NCBI GenBank assembly: GCA_029204225.1
Contig: CM055098.1
Span: 50,039,063 to 50,103,062, forward strand
DNA length: 64,000 nucleotides
Direction of reading: 5' to 3'
Origin: Diphasiastrum complanatum
Lineage: Eukaryota; Streptophyta; Lycopodiopsida; Lycopodiales; Lycopodiaceae
Each line of letters starts with the position of its first letter. Position 1 is the first letter of the stretch. Under the pieces are notes generated by a model that saw only the letters and a program-made list of their open reading frames with translations, had not been told where the DNA came from and searched no databases. The position numbers were made by a program, and so were the translations under genes. Below, in pieces: positions 44,815 to 56,606 of this stretch.

Positions 44815-45339
44815 TGTTATATCCATGACCAGTACATAGGATATAGTATACTCCTAGTCTTGGATACACGGTACTCTAGTGAAACAAGCTGTTAGTTATG
44901 CCACATCATACTGGACGTGACCCGAAAGTAACTAATATCCTTGTGAGGCCTAAAACACACTAAGTGGAGTTTAGACAAGGTATGAGACAGTGTATGCATG
45001 TGTAGAGTTATCAATAGCATTTCTATGAATAGTTGGTCCATGCATAGGACTCTATTCTAGGTGAATCTATGTATAGGGAACATAGGGCTATGCATGGCTA
45101 TGTGCCCAGGATGCATTAGGCTCTATATAAGAGGTCCAAACTCGCCTTACTCCTTATCATGGTTCTTGATTCATTGCCAGGCTCTCACTCTACATTCATG
45201 CTTCTTGTTCCTTGGCTTGGGGGTGAGTCTTCTAGAGATTGATTGGATGCTTCTACTTGGTTGGGTGGTTTCTCCATAGTGTGTTATCCTTTTGTGTTTA
45301 GGATTTGTAAGCGCAGGATCTAAGGAGCTTCCCTTATAG
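44815..45339 (+). repeat. G1 chromovirus LTR, second copy
   Basis: Near-identical to 43794-44292 with the same TATA segment (CTCTATATAAGAGG, about 45121), extending further to ...CCCTTATAG. It is followed at 45340 by TGGTATCAGATCAAGG, a primer-binding site, so it sits in the position of a 5' LTR although a polypurine tract also precedes it. Confidence 0.85.
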
Positions 45340-45357
45340 TGGTATCAGATCAAGGCT
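45340..45357 (+). other. Primer-binding site after the second G1 LTR
   Basis: TGGTATCAGATCAAGGCT, initiator-Met tRNA type with GAGC changed to GATC. Confidence 0.75.
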
Positions 45358-48071
45358 TACAAGCTTGGAGAAGTGGTGCTTTTCATTGGAGCTTGGTGGT
45401 ATTCAACTAGTATTCTCATCCAAGGAGAGGAGCAAGGTTGCAAGTTGGTGGATCTTCCCAAATTCAATTTGCATGCTCCATATCTCTCTCAAATTCATTG
45501 TGGTTTATGGTGAATTATGCTAGGAAGTCAATTTTGGTGTCTTTTTTGGAGTTTTAGCATATGTAGCTCAAAACTAGTGAAGGATCTGATATATTTAGCA
45601 AATTAATTCACTTTGAAGTAGTTGAAATTCAGTTTGCATGTTGGATCTTCCCATGTATTTGGATTCTAGACTCTTTTGTGGCCAAATTTGGCTTGTTTTC
45701 CATGTCTTTGGCACAAAATGGAGGGTAGAGTTCAAAATCCAGCAAGATCAAATCAATTGATTGGTTGTAACTCTGTATTTTGGATTGCATGTGGATTTGG
45801 AAAACGTTCTTGCCATTAATGTCCAATTGTGCATGGTGAAAAAACCTAGAAAGGGCTAAAATTCATGATTTTTGCTTGTTTTTTTCATGAAATTGGATGG
45901 TAGGAGGTTGTTGAACATCAATTGAAGCTGGAAAAAGATGAATCGTAGTCTTTTGAAGCTATCCTAGAAGTAAGAGCCAAGAATTCCAACAATTGGGTTT
46001 GTAGGAATTCAAAAAGTGTCAAAAATTGACCAATTTTGGTGAATTTTGGGGGATGGATTTCTCTAGATCCATAAGGGGATCATTCTGGATTTTTTTTCAG
46101 CATGATTTATATTCTTTTTTACCTTCCAAGCAAGCTATCAGACCTGTAAATTGATGGGTAGAGGCTTATGTTTCAATTCCATCAAGTTTGTAGCAATTTT
46201 GACTTCTAGAAACAAAAAATTCATGGTTATCAGTCCATACTGCTTCATAGGATCTATATGAAGGCTTCATGGAACTCTTAGAGACCATTTAAGACTATTT
46301 CAATCATCACTTTTAGGCTTGGTTGAGTGTTTGCATGTTTTTTGACATATTAGTCTGGAAAAAGTGCACCCTCCTACAGCCTATTGGCTGTTCTGAACTC
46401 GCACGTGTGAGTCCTAGGTGGCAGGCTGACAAGGCAAGTGTCTTGTTCACTAGATCTCCCTCTGTACTGAGCTTTACAGAACCCAATTTGGTGTCTTGTA
46501 GCCAAAGATATGAGCATCTGAAGTTTTGCAATCTTGTGAGCAAAATTGGTAAAATTTCCAATTGTTCTGATTGCATGCATGACAATTTCCTATTTTGAGG
46601 TACTGTGCTTGCATGGAATGTCTGCATGCGATTTCTCTGAGTGATTCTGACATGCATGAGTTGGTTAGATCTGTTTTGAGTGGTCATACGCATGTACTCT
46701 GACGGTTAGATACAAAACTGGATTTTATAGCTGACAATTTTCGTAGAACTAAATTTTTACGTAAAATTCCGTAAAGTAAAAAATCAGTATAATGTCGCAT
46801 GTCTTGCATGCCTGATGGACATTAATAAATTAAAATTAAGAATCGAACAGTGAATCGAATTTTTGATTTCGATTGCTTAATAACTGAATAACTTTGTAGT
46901 TGCTGATGACGTGGACTACTAGTTGGCTGTTATTTTTAGTACGGTTTCCATTTATGGTGATATTTGGATGTTTGATCAAGTTCTAGCATGATTATGCATT
47001 GCATTGTTGATCAAATCTTACTAACCTTTGTTTTGTGAGTTGAACTTTAGATCAAAAGCATATTTCAGGTCTATTGAAGATCAGAGCCTGAGAAGAAGCT
47101 ATTTTGGATTGTATCATAACACTTAATCATTTGTTGATTGTGAGGCTTGTGCATATTCAATACTAACAATGTTCTGTTCAATGTATTGTTGACAATCTCC
47201 AATCTCCACTTCTATGGATGAACACTCTCCTTTGTGGATGAACACTCTCCTTAAGTGGATGAACCTTCTCCTTAAGTGGATGACAAATACTCTTTGAGTG
47301 ATTTTGTATTTCTCCAAAAGGTTGAGCAAATCTCCCACTTGGATGTAAGATCCCCTTTTGGGTGAACAGATTCTCACCATTCTTTTGCATAAATTTTGGT
47401 GTACTTTGTTGAGCATGTAAGTAACTCTCCTAATGTAATCTGATTGGAGAATTTGCTGGAAGGTTTTAACCATTATGCAAATGTGTTTTCAGGTTCTTAA
47501 CAGGTTGAGGAACATTCTCATGTGAAGTGATGTTAGATCTACATCTAAACACCAAGATTTGACAAGCTAGTGATGCTAGTCTTGTGATTCACTAAGTGTG
47601 CTCTTTCATTCACCTCTAAAGCTTGTATTTATCACTTGCTGGAGTTTATAAACTTTTAGAAGTGTGGTTTACATGTGGTTTTACAGGTTAATCAATATCT
47701 TAGTGTGTTGATCATATGTTGATCAAGTTTGTTCAATTCTAGGTATTCTTGGCAGCCTAGTCTTTTGTATTTTCTAAGAATGCAAGTAACTCTTCACACC
47801 ATAACTTGATTTGGTCACTTGCTGGAAAGTTTGAGAGCTTAAGCAAGAGTTTGTTCAGGTTGGTTTGAGTTTGTAATCCATTCTTAGTGTGTGCAAAGTG
47901 TTGCATGTGTTTTCAATCTTCCTTTCTATGCTTGGAAACCAGCCAGGTTCAAGATAGAAGTGTTTTAGGGTCCTAGATCTTCTGAGATCTCCTTATCCAT
48001 CATTTGTTGAGAGGAAAGTGAGTTCTAGGTGCATTATAACAGAGCCTCAAAGTTGAAGAATCATTATATTC
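45358..48071 (+). other. Long non-coding leader-like region
   Basis: No coding frame of note over 2.7 kb. It starts as G1 leader and ends at a copia gag; where one gives way to the other is not visible. It contains a CACGTG core at 46402-46407, a 20-21-bp minisatellite at 47215-47290 and a threefold imperfect repeat at about 47405-47870, each unit ending in a TTTTCAG-like sequence. Confidence 0.45.
47215..47290 (+). repeat. Minisatellite, ~3.5 units of 20-21 bp
   Basis: Units TGGATGAACACTCTCCTTTG / TGGATGAACACTCTCCTTAA / TGGATGAACCTTCTCCTTAA then a partial TGGATGAC, starting at 47215, 47235, 47256 and 47277. Confidence 0.85.
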
Positions 48072-49103
48072 ATGGCTTCCAATGGTGGGATCATGTTAGA
48101 AACTAATGATAGGTTGAGTTCATCAAACTACTCTACCTGGAAAGTGAGGATGGAATCCTTACTTGAGTTGAATGAACTCATGGACATAGTTGTAGGAACT
48201 GAAGAGAGACCACCCATAGTTCAAGAGCAACAAAGGTTTGATAAGAAGGCCAAAGGGGCTCTTCATATCATTAAAATGAATGTTACCAATGAACTTCTCA
48301 AGGAAGTTGGTAGTCAAAGTGCAAGTGAGACATGGAATGCCTTGAAGAAGCTCTTTGAATCAAAGTCCACATCTAGGGTATTGACCCTAAGGAGGCAAAT
48401 ATTTTCTAGTAGGTAAAGAGAGGGTGAAAGTGCTCATGCATTTGTCTTGAGGGTTAAGTCCTTAAGTGATGATCTAGCATGTATTGATGAAAACATAAAA
48501 GATGGTGAAATAGTCCAGGTTATGTTGAATGGTTTGCTAGATGAACATGCTAACCTTGTGCAAAATTTTTCCATTCAAAGAGTTTTGCCAAGTGTGGTTG
48601 ACTTGCAAGAAATCTTATTGGCTGAAGAACATAGGTTGCAATCAAAGCTTGATGGTGCATCCTTGCAAGGTGGAGGTGAAGAGGCTTTCTTCACAAAAGG
48701 CAAAGTCAAAGGCAAAGGTAAAGGCAAAGGGAAATGGTCCAAAGGTGGTAACTCGGATCATGATGATCACTCTTCCTCCTCCTCTTCTACTTCTTTTAGA
48801 AAGAAAGACGAGTCAAAGTTCAAGTGCTTTTATTGTGGGATAAAAGGTCATTTTGCACATGAATGTCATAAGAAGCAAAGTCATGAAGGTAGCAAGCAAA
48901 ACAACTTTTGTTCTTCTAATGAGGATCTAGATTCTTGTGATTCTCTCATGATTTATTCTTCAAGTCTAATGTCAAGTGGAAGTGACAAGGATTCATGGTG
49001 GATAGATAGTGGATCTAGTTCACACATGACTAGTCACAAGGAGTTCTTTACTTCTTTGATCTCTTATGTTGGAACCAAGAAAGTCGTTCACATGCCAGAT
49101 TAG
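48072..49103 (+). pseudogene. Copia gag and protease start (C3-related)
   Basis: ATG at 48072 opens MASNGGIMLETNDRLSSSNY, then STWKVRMESLLELNELMDIV. An in-frame TAA at 48414-48416 interrupts the capsid domain, after which the same frame continues REGESAHAFVLRVKSL through MLNGLLDEHANLVQNFSIQ. A long Lys/Gly linker, an intact zinc knuckle CFYCGIKGHFAHEC and the protease site WWIDSGSSSHMTSHKEFF follow, ending at TAG 49101-49103. It is closest to C3 gag but distinct. The rest of pol is missing; at 49107 the sequence changes to a gypsy-like protease fragment. Confidence 0.85.
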
Positions 49104-49210
49104 GATTTACTATAGAACCCTCAAATACTATGATATTGAAACTGGCAAACAATTCAATTATTAAGCCAGAAGGAATATTACATGACATACCTTTGACAAT
49201 AGGAGGCAGT
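49104..49210 (+). pseudogene. Probable Ty3/gypsy protease fragment
   Basis: The plus frame reads MILKLANNSIIKPEGILHDI then PLTIGGS, resembling the gypsy protease segment LxLADxSIKxPxGxIxDVxVxVG. About 27 residues, wedged between a copia gag and the broken end of a C1 element at GCAGT (49206-49210). Confidence 0.45.
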
Positions 49211-49264
49211 GAAGATAAATCTCTTAGAACTATTGTAAGAAAGTAGATTAGAAAAGTAGTCTTT

Positions 49265-50218
49265 TTAGTGAGTCATGTGAGAGCTTGCCCCACTATCAAT
49301 CCACCAAGTGTCTTGATTAGATATTTGTGGTGAGGATACCATCAAAGATAGATTGCCTTCTTCCTCCTCCTCAAGCACAAGATTGCCTTGATTTTCCTTC
49401 TCTTGGGCATTCTTCTTCTTGTAGCACTCGGATGCAAAATGTCCTTTTTTTCCACAAAAGAAACACTTTAGCTTCTTCTTGTCCTTCTTGCTCTTGCCTT
49501 TGGAACTTGATGCTCCATCTTTGTTCTCCATCTCCATGTCTTGAGTCTTCTTGGATGGAAACTTCTTCTTCTTGCCTTTCAAAGAAAAGTTAGCTTTTTC
49601 ATCACCATCATTCAAAGATAAGGAACTCATCCTACTTTTGATATGAAGCATTCTACTCTCCTCACTTACAAGCACACTTTAAAGTTTTTCAATACTAGGA
49701 AGTGAATCTTGAATAGCAAAGGTTTGAACAAGATTGGAATAATCATCTCCTAATCCATTCAAAATAATTTGAACTAACTCATCATCTTTGATTTTATCAT
49801 CTATAGAAGACAACTCCTTATTCAAAGATTTGATCCTAAAGACATAATTTTGGGCACTTTCACTACTTCCTTTCATGCTTTGAAGAATTTGATTCCTAAG
49901 AATGAGTATCCTTGAAGTGTTTTTGGATCCATAAATTGCTTTTAATGAATCCCATGCCTCTTTGGATGTGGTACAAGATGAGATTTCCTTCAAAAGTTCA
50001 TTACTTACATTCATCTTTATGCAATGCAATGCAACTCTACATCTCTTTTTGTACTTTGCCAATTCAACTCCTCCTTGAGGTTCTACTTCTACCTCAAGTA
50101 CTATGTCATAAAGATCATGAAGTACAAGCAAACACTCCATTCGAACTATCCAAGTAGCATAATTAGTGGATGTAAGCCTTTCACTAGCTTCAAGCAAAAA
50201 ACCACCCATAGATGCCAT
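49265..50218 (-). pseudogene. C1 copia gag, minus strand
   Basis: ATG at 50216-50218 opens MASMGGFLLEASERLTSTNY; the capsid domain and zinc knuckle CFFCGKKGHFASEC match the copy at 41152 almost residue for residue. A TAA at 49679-49681 stands where the sister copy has CAA (KLQSVLV), a single C-to-T change. Downstream the frame is open to WWIDSGASSHMTH and beyond. Apart from that stop, the gag is well preserved. Confidence 0.88.
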
Positions 50219-50808
50219 TTTTGAATGTGAAAAAGCACTAGAAACTCCTATGGTTTCTGTAAGAGATCTGAACCTAAAGTCTTCTAGCAATTAGTAAGCT
50301 TATAGACACAATCCTATCACTCATGAACCAATCTAGAATGATGGAAATTTAGATTCTAGTCTCAAACTTGCAAAATCACTCCTTAATCTATGATTTTTTA
50401 GCAATTTCTCTTTTCAACTCCAACATACACTCAAAAAATCAGAGAAGATCAATTAATGCACCTAATTAAAGCTTCAATTTTAATTTTTGGCTGTTCTAAT
50501 CCAAGAACTAATCAAGGGATTAGATTCACTATAGAAAATGCTTGATTTTGCACTAAAAACCATTGGAATTGGGTATGTGAGTCAAATTGTACAAATTTTT
50601 GAAATTTCTCAGTCAACACCAGAGCTGTACGGCCTCACACGTGTGAAAAGGGTTCCTACAGCCCACAGCAAGTTCTGGACCAAAAATTTTGAGGATATCT
50701 ATCAAATCCAACTCGCTACCCAAAATTTGACTAGTTTTCTAAAACTTGCTAATTTTGGCTTTGATTTGGATCAACCCTATCAATTTCAATAAAACCTCTT
50801 GTACTTTG

Positions 50809-50819
50809 CTCTGATACCA
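50809..50819 (-). other. C1 primer-binding site
   Basis: The minus strand reads TGGTATCAGAG next to the LTR end. Confidence 0.85.
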
Positions 50820-51642
50820 TGCGGAAAAAGTACAAAATGGACCAAGAGTGGATCCTAATCTGATCCTCAAGAGGGATTGGATGTTAGATTTACTTGATCT
50901 ATCAATCTACTTGAGATTAATATCAATCTAGATCAATTCTAGACATAAAATCCTAACAAGAACAATCATTAATGAAGGTAGGTGTACTTTCTGGTTTCAC
51001 GCGTGTGAAACTCTGTCTAAGTACGGACTCCAACCTGAAAATCAAGTACACTATGATAGAACCTCAAAACAATCAAAACAAATGTAGACAAATGGAGAGA
51101 ATCACACAAAATCGCTTCCAAAATCAAGATTGATGTCTCACATTGATTATGGCCAAATATGCCTCTATATATACACTTCTTGGAGCTCAAGGTACTGATC
51201 ATGCATCAGATCTCACACATGTGAGGATGCCTTGTCATCATCATGCAATTTTGACACTTGGATCAAACTTTCCATTTTGGGCATTTTTGGTCCAATTTTC
51301 TACTATATGTAGATCTTCATGGAAATCTTTTAGAAGCAAAAACTCGCCTACTTCAGCTATTTCCACACGTGTGAGCTGTCCTCTACACATGGGATGTGAC
51401 ACCTATTCAAAATATTTGGCTCATGCAATCAATAGATTGATGCCATGTGTCATATCTCTAGAAAACTAGTTTTTGGCCATTTTAGCCACTAGAACTTCAA
51501 TTAAATCATAAGTACAACATATATGATTATGGTACATGAAAAGTACACTATTTTCACAAATGGGAATAGGCTCCACACATGTGTGTTTATCCTATATACA
51601 ATATTTTTGGCCTCTACCAGACTTATTTTTGCATTTTTCACA
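50820..51642 (-). repeat. C1 5' LTR
   Basis: 823 bp; on its own strand TGTGAAAAATGC... to ...ACTTTTTCCGCA. TATA segment at about 51166-51173, CACACGTGTG at 51364-51373 and CACGCGTGTG near 51000. It differs from 39807-40550 by indels and forms a subfamily with the LTR at 63701. Confidence 0.87.
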
Positions 51643-52500
51643 TAGCATCTCAAAAGGTGTCCTTGCATCCAAAATAGCACTTGGCCACCGATTGCACAAG
51701 AAATTAGCACACAACAAAGCTTGATACCAAAATGGCTTATCAAGGTTAGCACTTAACCTCATGGCTTTGGCACTTTCACATAAAATCTTATTCTTCCTCT
51801 CTACCACTCCATTTTGTTGTGGGGTCCTTGGTGTTGTATACTCCCTCTTGATCCCATGCTCATCACCAAAGGCAACTTGGTAGATATGTACTCTCCACCA
51901 TTGTCACTCCTTAACTTGATTCTTTTAGAAAATTTATTATCCCTTCCATTCTTGAACTTAACAAGGACATCATACACTTCATCCTTGCTCTTTAGCAGAT
52001 AGATCCAACAAAATCTACTAAAATTATCAATGAAAGTTACATACATCTTAGCTCCACTATTGCTAATTGTAGTAATCCCATGAATATCCGAATGTACAAT
52101 TTCAAAAGGTTTGTAGATCTAGATGTAGATCTAGTATAAGGTAGTCTATGTGACTTTGACAAAGCACAAGACTCATAAACATGATTGATACTTTTTAAGA
52201 AACTTGGAAGACCAATCACAACTTGCTTCCTAGCCATTACCTCCAATGACTTGAAGTTGAGGTGTCCCATCCTTTTATGCCAAACCTCTTGAATAGATAT
52301 TTGCTCTCTTGCAATACATCCAACTTGGTTAGCAATAACACTTGCTTGAAAAACTTCCCTTGTCTTTTACCTTTTGCAATCAAGATATCCTTCCTTTTGA
52401 TCATATAAGCATCTCCATCAACCTCAACTTTGATGCCTTTACTTAGCAATTGACTCACACTAAGTAAATTCCTGGTAATAGAAAATCCTCCAAATGAACA
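51643..52500 (-). pseudogene. C3 copia integrase, second element
   Basis: The minus strand gives KGIKVEVDGDAYMIKRKDIL, RMGHLNFKSLEVMARK-type zinc-binding sequence (MGHLNFKSLEV, CALSKSHRLPY), the core FIDNFSRFCWIYLL (DD reads DN), RSDNGGEYIS, and ERKNKILCESAKAMRL to RTPFEML, where the C1 LTR interrupts it. Frame changes at about 52260, 52120, 52045 and 51830. Homologous throughout to 10696-12230. Confidence 0.84.
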
Positions 52501-53540
52501 TTCCAATTTGTAGAGAGAGAAATAGGAATTGTGCCAATCCCTTTGATTGCACACTCACCATCATTGGTCGTGTAGATCACCCTCTTGTGCTCTCCATATG
52601 CCAACAAAGAAGTGAAGTACTCTTTGTGAGAAGTCATGTGTGAACTTGCTCCACTATCAATCCACCATGGATCTAGATCTCCATCATTAGCAAACATACA
52701 TGAAGACATCACAAAATCATCATCATTTGTATTTTGAACATCCAAACCCTCCTCATCAAGAGTAAGATTACCTTGCTTGTCTCCTTGATCTCTCTTTTTC
52801 TTGTAGCACTCACTTGCAAAGTGTCCTTTGATGCCACAATAGAAGCACTTGAGCTTTGATCTATTTTTCTTTTTTCCATCTGAAGAAGCCTCCTCTTGGC
52901 CTTGCCCTTTAGACCACTTACTTTTGCTTTTGCCCTTGATGAACATAGCCTCCTCTCCAATTTGAAATGTTGATGAAGATCCACCTCTTGCTTGAAGCCT
53001 ATATTCTTCATTGATCAAGATCTCTTGAAGATCCATCAAACTTGGCAAAGTTATTTGAATAGCAAGGCTTTGTACAATTTTAGCATGAGCATCCAACAAA
53101 CCATTAAGAATAACTTGAACAAGGTCTCTTTCCTTAATGCTCTCATCAATGCAAGTAACTCATCATTCAAAGCTTTCACTCTCAGAACAAAAGTATTTGA
53201 ACTTTCTTCACTCTTTTGCAAACAAGAAGAGATTTGTCTTCTTAGAGTCAACACTCTAGAAGTAGACTTGGACTCATAAAGCTTCTTCAAAGCTTCCCAA
53301 GCCTCACTTGATGAAGTACACTTACCAACTATCTTAAGAAGTTCATTGGTAACATTCATCTTTATCATATGTAGAGCTCTTTTGGCCCTCTTGTCATACC
53401 TCACTTGATCTTGTTGTGTTTTTTGCATCTCTTCCAAACATACAACAATATCCAAAACATTTTTCATCTCGAGAAGTGATTCCATCCTCACTTTCCACAA
53501 TGAATAGTTACCTGAGGTAAGCCTATCATTGCCTTCCAAC
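52455..53540 (-). pseudogene. C3 copia gag and protease, second element
   Basis: The minus strand starts MLEGNDRLTSGNYSLWKVRM. In the family the start is MATSSGYM; here that first ATG is ATA (about 53560), so the initiator is lost and the next ATG (53538-53540 region) is used for the limits. A frameshift near 53155 (two bases short relative to 12605) breaks the capsid. The second frame carries VQSLAIQITLPSLMDLQEI, the zinc knuckle CFYCGIKGHFASEC and the protease site WWIDSGASSHMTSHKEYF. Confidence 0.86.
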
Positions 53541-53564
53541 ATGTATCCACTTGATGTAGCTATG

Positions 53565-54153
53565 TAGCAATGACCTGGTCTTCTATTTCAACATGTTTCA
53601 ATGCACAAAGCACTACTTTGAACAATAAAAAAAAATTTAAAAGTAAATCACAAAGATATGAAACCTCTCAATTCTCTTCTAGCACTTATACCAAGCAAAT
53701 TAACACATAGAATAGTGAGATCTTGATCAACCTATGATTTGTCCTCAATCTAATTACTCTTGCCACTTACTCAAATTGAAACACACTCAAATGAAGTTCA
53801 GTAATCTCACAATCTAGAGATCCAATCAAAATTAGAGTTTTGACAAAATCACAAAAAATTGAATATTTTAAAATCTATATGCAATTGCCTGAAACTTGAT
53901 ATGCAATCTTGTAGCCACCACTTAGGCTTTTCCAATGCTCTAAAAATAGGCCATTTCCAGCAAGTAATATTTGAAATTGGAACTGATCAACATTATAACC
54001 CTAAATAGAGTTTTGATCTACAAAAGGTCCAATCTACATATGTAAGAAAATTGATTATGGTGTAGAATCCAATCTAGCATGCTCTGGCATTGATATCTTC
54101 TCCAAATCATTGATACATTTTGAATGCTTCCTTCATAACATAAAGCACAAGCA
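53565..54153 (-). other. C3 leader, second element
   Basis: Non-coding; matches 34999-35583 in reverse orientation. Confidence 0.65.
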
Positions 54154-54162
54154 CTGATACCA
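54154..54162 (-). other. C3 primer-binding site, second element
   Basis: The minus strand reads TGGTATCAG, followed by TGCTTGTGC. Confidence 0.75.
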
Positions 54163-54741
54163 TGTGAAGAATTTCAGATCATTAAGATCCAAAATATCCC
54201 TTTGATCTTTGGTTAGAAAGACAAGCAAATCACCAATCTTGCCAATGTAGAAAAACCAACATCTACACTATGAATGAGATGAAAACTCTAATAGATCTTG
54301 ATCAAACATCAATCAAGACATAAAATAATGTTTCTATCCATACAAAAATAGTAAGCTACTATATTTCACACATGTGGATCTGAAAATAGCATTTAATGAA
54401 CATTCTACACATAGAATTGCAAGATATCACAAGTATAGTGCACCAATGGATAGTAGAACCTAAGAGAACCATGTATAAGCATGAATGAGATAAGAGAGAG
54501 ACAGAATTTCTTGACATGTGTGAGTAATAATTCATTCACATGGAAGTCCAATCTATTTACATAAAGTTTGACCAATTTGATCGTTTTCAAGATTCTACTC
54601 AAAGGTCAATTTCACACTAGTGTAGATCAAGCTAAAATCAATCTAACTTTATAAAAGTGACTTATGTACATTCTTTAACACGTGGCAACAGACTCCACAT
54701 GTGTGAGATCCTATCTAGATCAATCATCTTATATCTTGACA
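54163..54741 (-). repeat. C3 5' LTR, complete
   Basis: 579 bp. On its own strand TGTCAAGATATAAG... to ...GAAATTCTTCACA, with imperfect terminal inverted repeats. TATA-like TTTTATAAAG near 54645, CACGTG at 54679-54684, CACATGTG at 54696-54703 and near 54367. It is the only full C3 LTR in the window. Confidence 0.8.
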
Positions 54742-55884
54742 TGTAATGGATTCACTCGTTGATACATCAAACCATTTCGCAAGCTTCTGAGAATCTGTAA
54801 TCTTCTTTAATTTTCGTATGGTCCCAGTACATGGAAGCTTAAAGCAATCAATGTACATATTCTTGTAAATTCTAGATTTTGACTTCTGATCACAAAGCTG
54901 CACGATCATAATTTGATATATATCTCGTCCATCATCTCATTGCACACTTCTAGTAATAGGACTGAATTATCCACATATCTGATGCCACTCAACTTCAAAG
55001 TCTCAACACCTATGCGTCGTTCTTCATATGTTATTTCTGTTCACGATTTTCCCACTATTGGAGAAATCATCTTTTCAATCAATCATGAGCGCAGCAGCAT
55101 AAAAAGTCAGAGGTGAATAATAGCTTCTATGAGCATTGTGTCGGTGTAAAGTTTGGCGCTAGCAATATATCAAAAGATAACCGCTCAAAGCGAGGAAAAC
55201 TGATTAAGTTCAATTTTCACAACTCGAAAAATAGGAGAGACATGTGTCGATGATACAATGGTTACTTTGTCAGTAACTCTCCAAATTGTTTTATTAATAT
55301 CATAAGTACAATGGTAGTTAATGCAGCAAAATAACGTCTTCTTGGAAGTTGAGTCCCCTGGAATATAGAATTTTTTGATACCACCTCGTATCAAATCGAC
55401 TCGTAGAGTGGAACAAAAAATATATTGAATCAAAAATTATTTAGAATTCTTCGATAGCGACTCGTATCGACTCGACTCTAATTGTTTTAGAATTTTTCGA
55501 TACCAACTCATATCGATTTTATGAATTTCGAGACTTTTAAATTTCCAATATCTAGTGTTCAAATTAGAGACATGAGAAAAGCTTCATTTTATCGAAAAAA
55601 AAAAATCCAAAAATTGAAAAAATTAAATTATATATATGTATCTCCTCCCCATCAAACTGTGAAACGACCTCATTGAAGAAAAATGAATTTCTCTTGGAAA
55701 AGCATAGATTGGAATTTGCTTACGTAAAACCAAGAGGTTTATTTCTTTCTAAAAACTACAATAAAACACAAAAATAAGGAAAGAAAAGAAAAACGAAATG
55801 TAAAACAAAAAACATATAAATATTTGAAGTTTTAAATATATTATATCTTTTTATTCGAGCTCTATTGACTCGAGTATCCAATAG
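54742..55884. other. AT-rich intergenic stretch with short TCGA-rich repeats
   Basis: No gene seen. 55376-55520 holds three imperfect copies of a GATACCAACTCGTATCGA-like motif. Confidence 0.45.
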
Positions 55885-56606
55885 TCAACCCTGCAGGTTT
55901 GCCAATTGAACAGAGCCATTTTCGAATATCTCTATTACTTTGTATGGTCCCATCCACCTTGTGTGCAGCTTCCTTGGGAACTTCATATGTCGAATATCAT
56001 ATAACAATGCAAGGTCTCCTTCCTTCAAAGAAATCTTTTTGAAATTAATATCATACCTTGCTTTCCTTTTCGCTTGAATCTGAGATGTTTCTATAGGGCA
56101 CAATAACATTCTTCCTCTAATCTTGATATATTATGCAACCTTTTATTAATCATTTGATTGGATTCGTCTCGGTCATATTCTTGAATTCGATAAGTAGGAA
56201 TACCAAACTCAATTGGTAATATCGGATACATGCCATAAACCAAATAAAATGGGATTTTCTTCGTTGTTATTTTTTCAGTATCTCGATAAGCCCACAACAC
56301 AGATGGCCGCTTAGTGTCCCAATCTGTAGAATGCTGATCTATAATTTTATTTAGGATTTTACATAATATACCATTTGCTCGTTCCGTTAATCCATTAGCT
56401 TTTGGATTATAAAGTGTAGTCCTTCGGTGGGTAATCATAAAATATTTCAACAATTCTGCAATAGTTTGATTTATGAAATGGGTTCCCCTGTCACTCACCA
56501 ACTCCAACGGGCATCCATATCTGGTAATTATATTTGTAAACAGAAAATTAGCAGCTATCTTTGCATCATTCTTTTTGTTGCTTATGCCTCGACCATTTTT
56601 GGACAA
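55885..56606 (-). pseudogene. Athila-like gypsy integrase, C-terminal half
   Basis: The minus strand reads NFLFTNIITRYGCPLELVSD, RGTHFINQTIAELLKYF, HRRTTLYNPKANGLTERANG (core residues D and E visible), WAYRDTEKITTKKIPFYLVY, then the C-terminal RKARYDINFKKISLKEGDLA and HTRWMGPYKVIEIFENGSVQ. One frame change near 56095. No chromodomain, in agreement with an Athila/Tat-type element. Confidence 0.85.

Larger units (their letters stand above)
49211..51642 (-). mobile_element. C1 copia half-element (5' LTR, leader, gag)
   Basis: Minus-strand C1: LTR 50820-51642, primer site 50809-50819, leader and gag to just past the protease motif, where it is truncated at 49211. It inserted into the integrase region of the C3 element at 51643 (C3 reads ...PFEML at the junction). 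Because its 3' part is gone, no target duplication can be checked. Confidence 0.87.

Noticed and set aside
46313-46693. Minus-strand frame of 126 codons
   Set aside because: No recognisable domain, and it overlaps equally long frames on the other strand in leader-like non-coding DNA.
47123-47473. Minus-strand frame of 116 codons
   Set aside because: Part of it is the 20-21-bp minisatellite; no domain.
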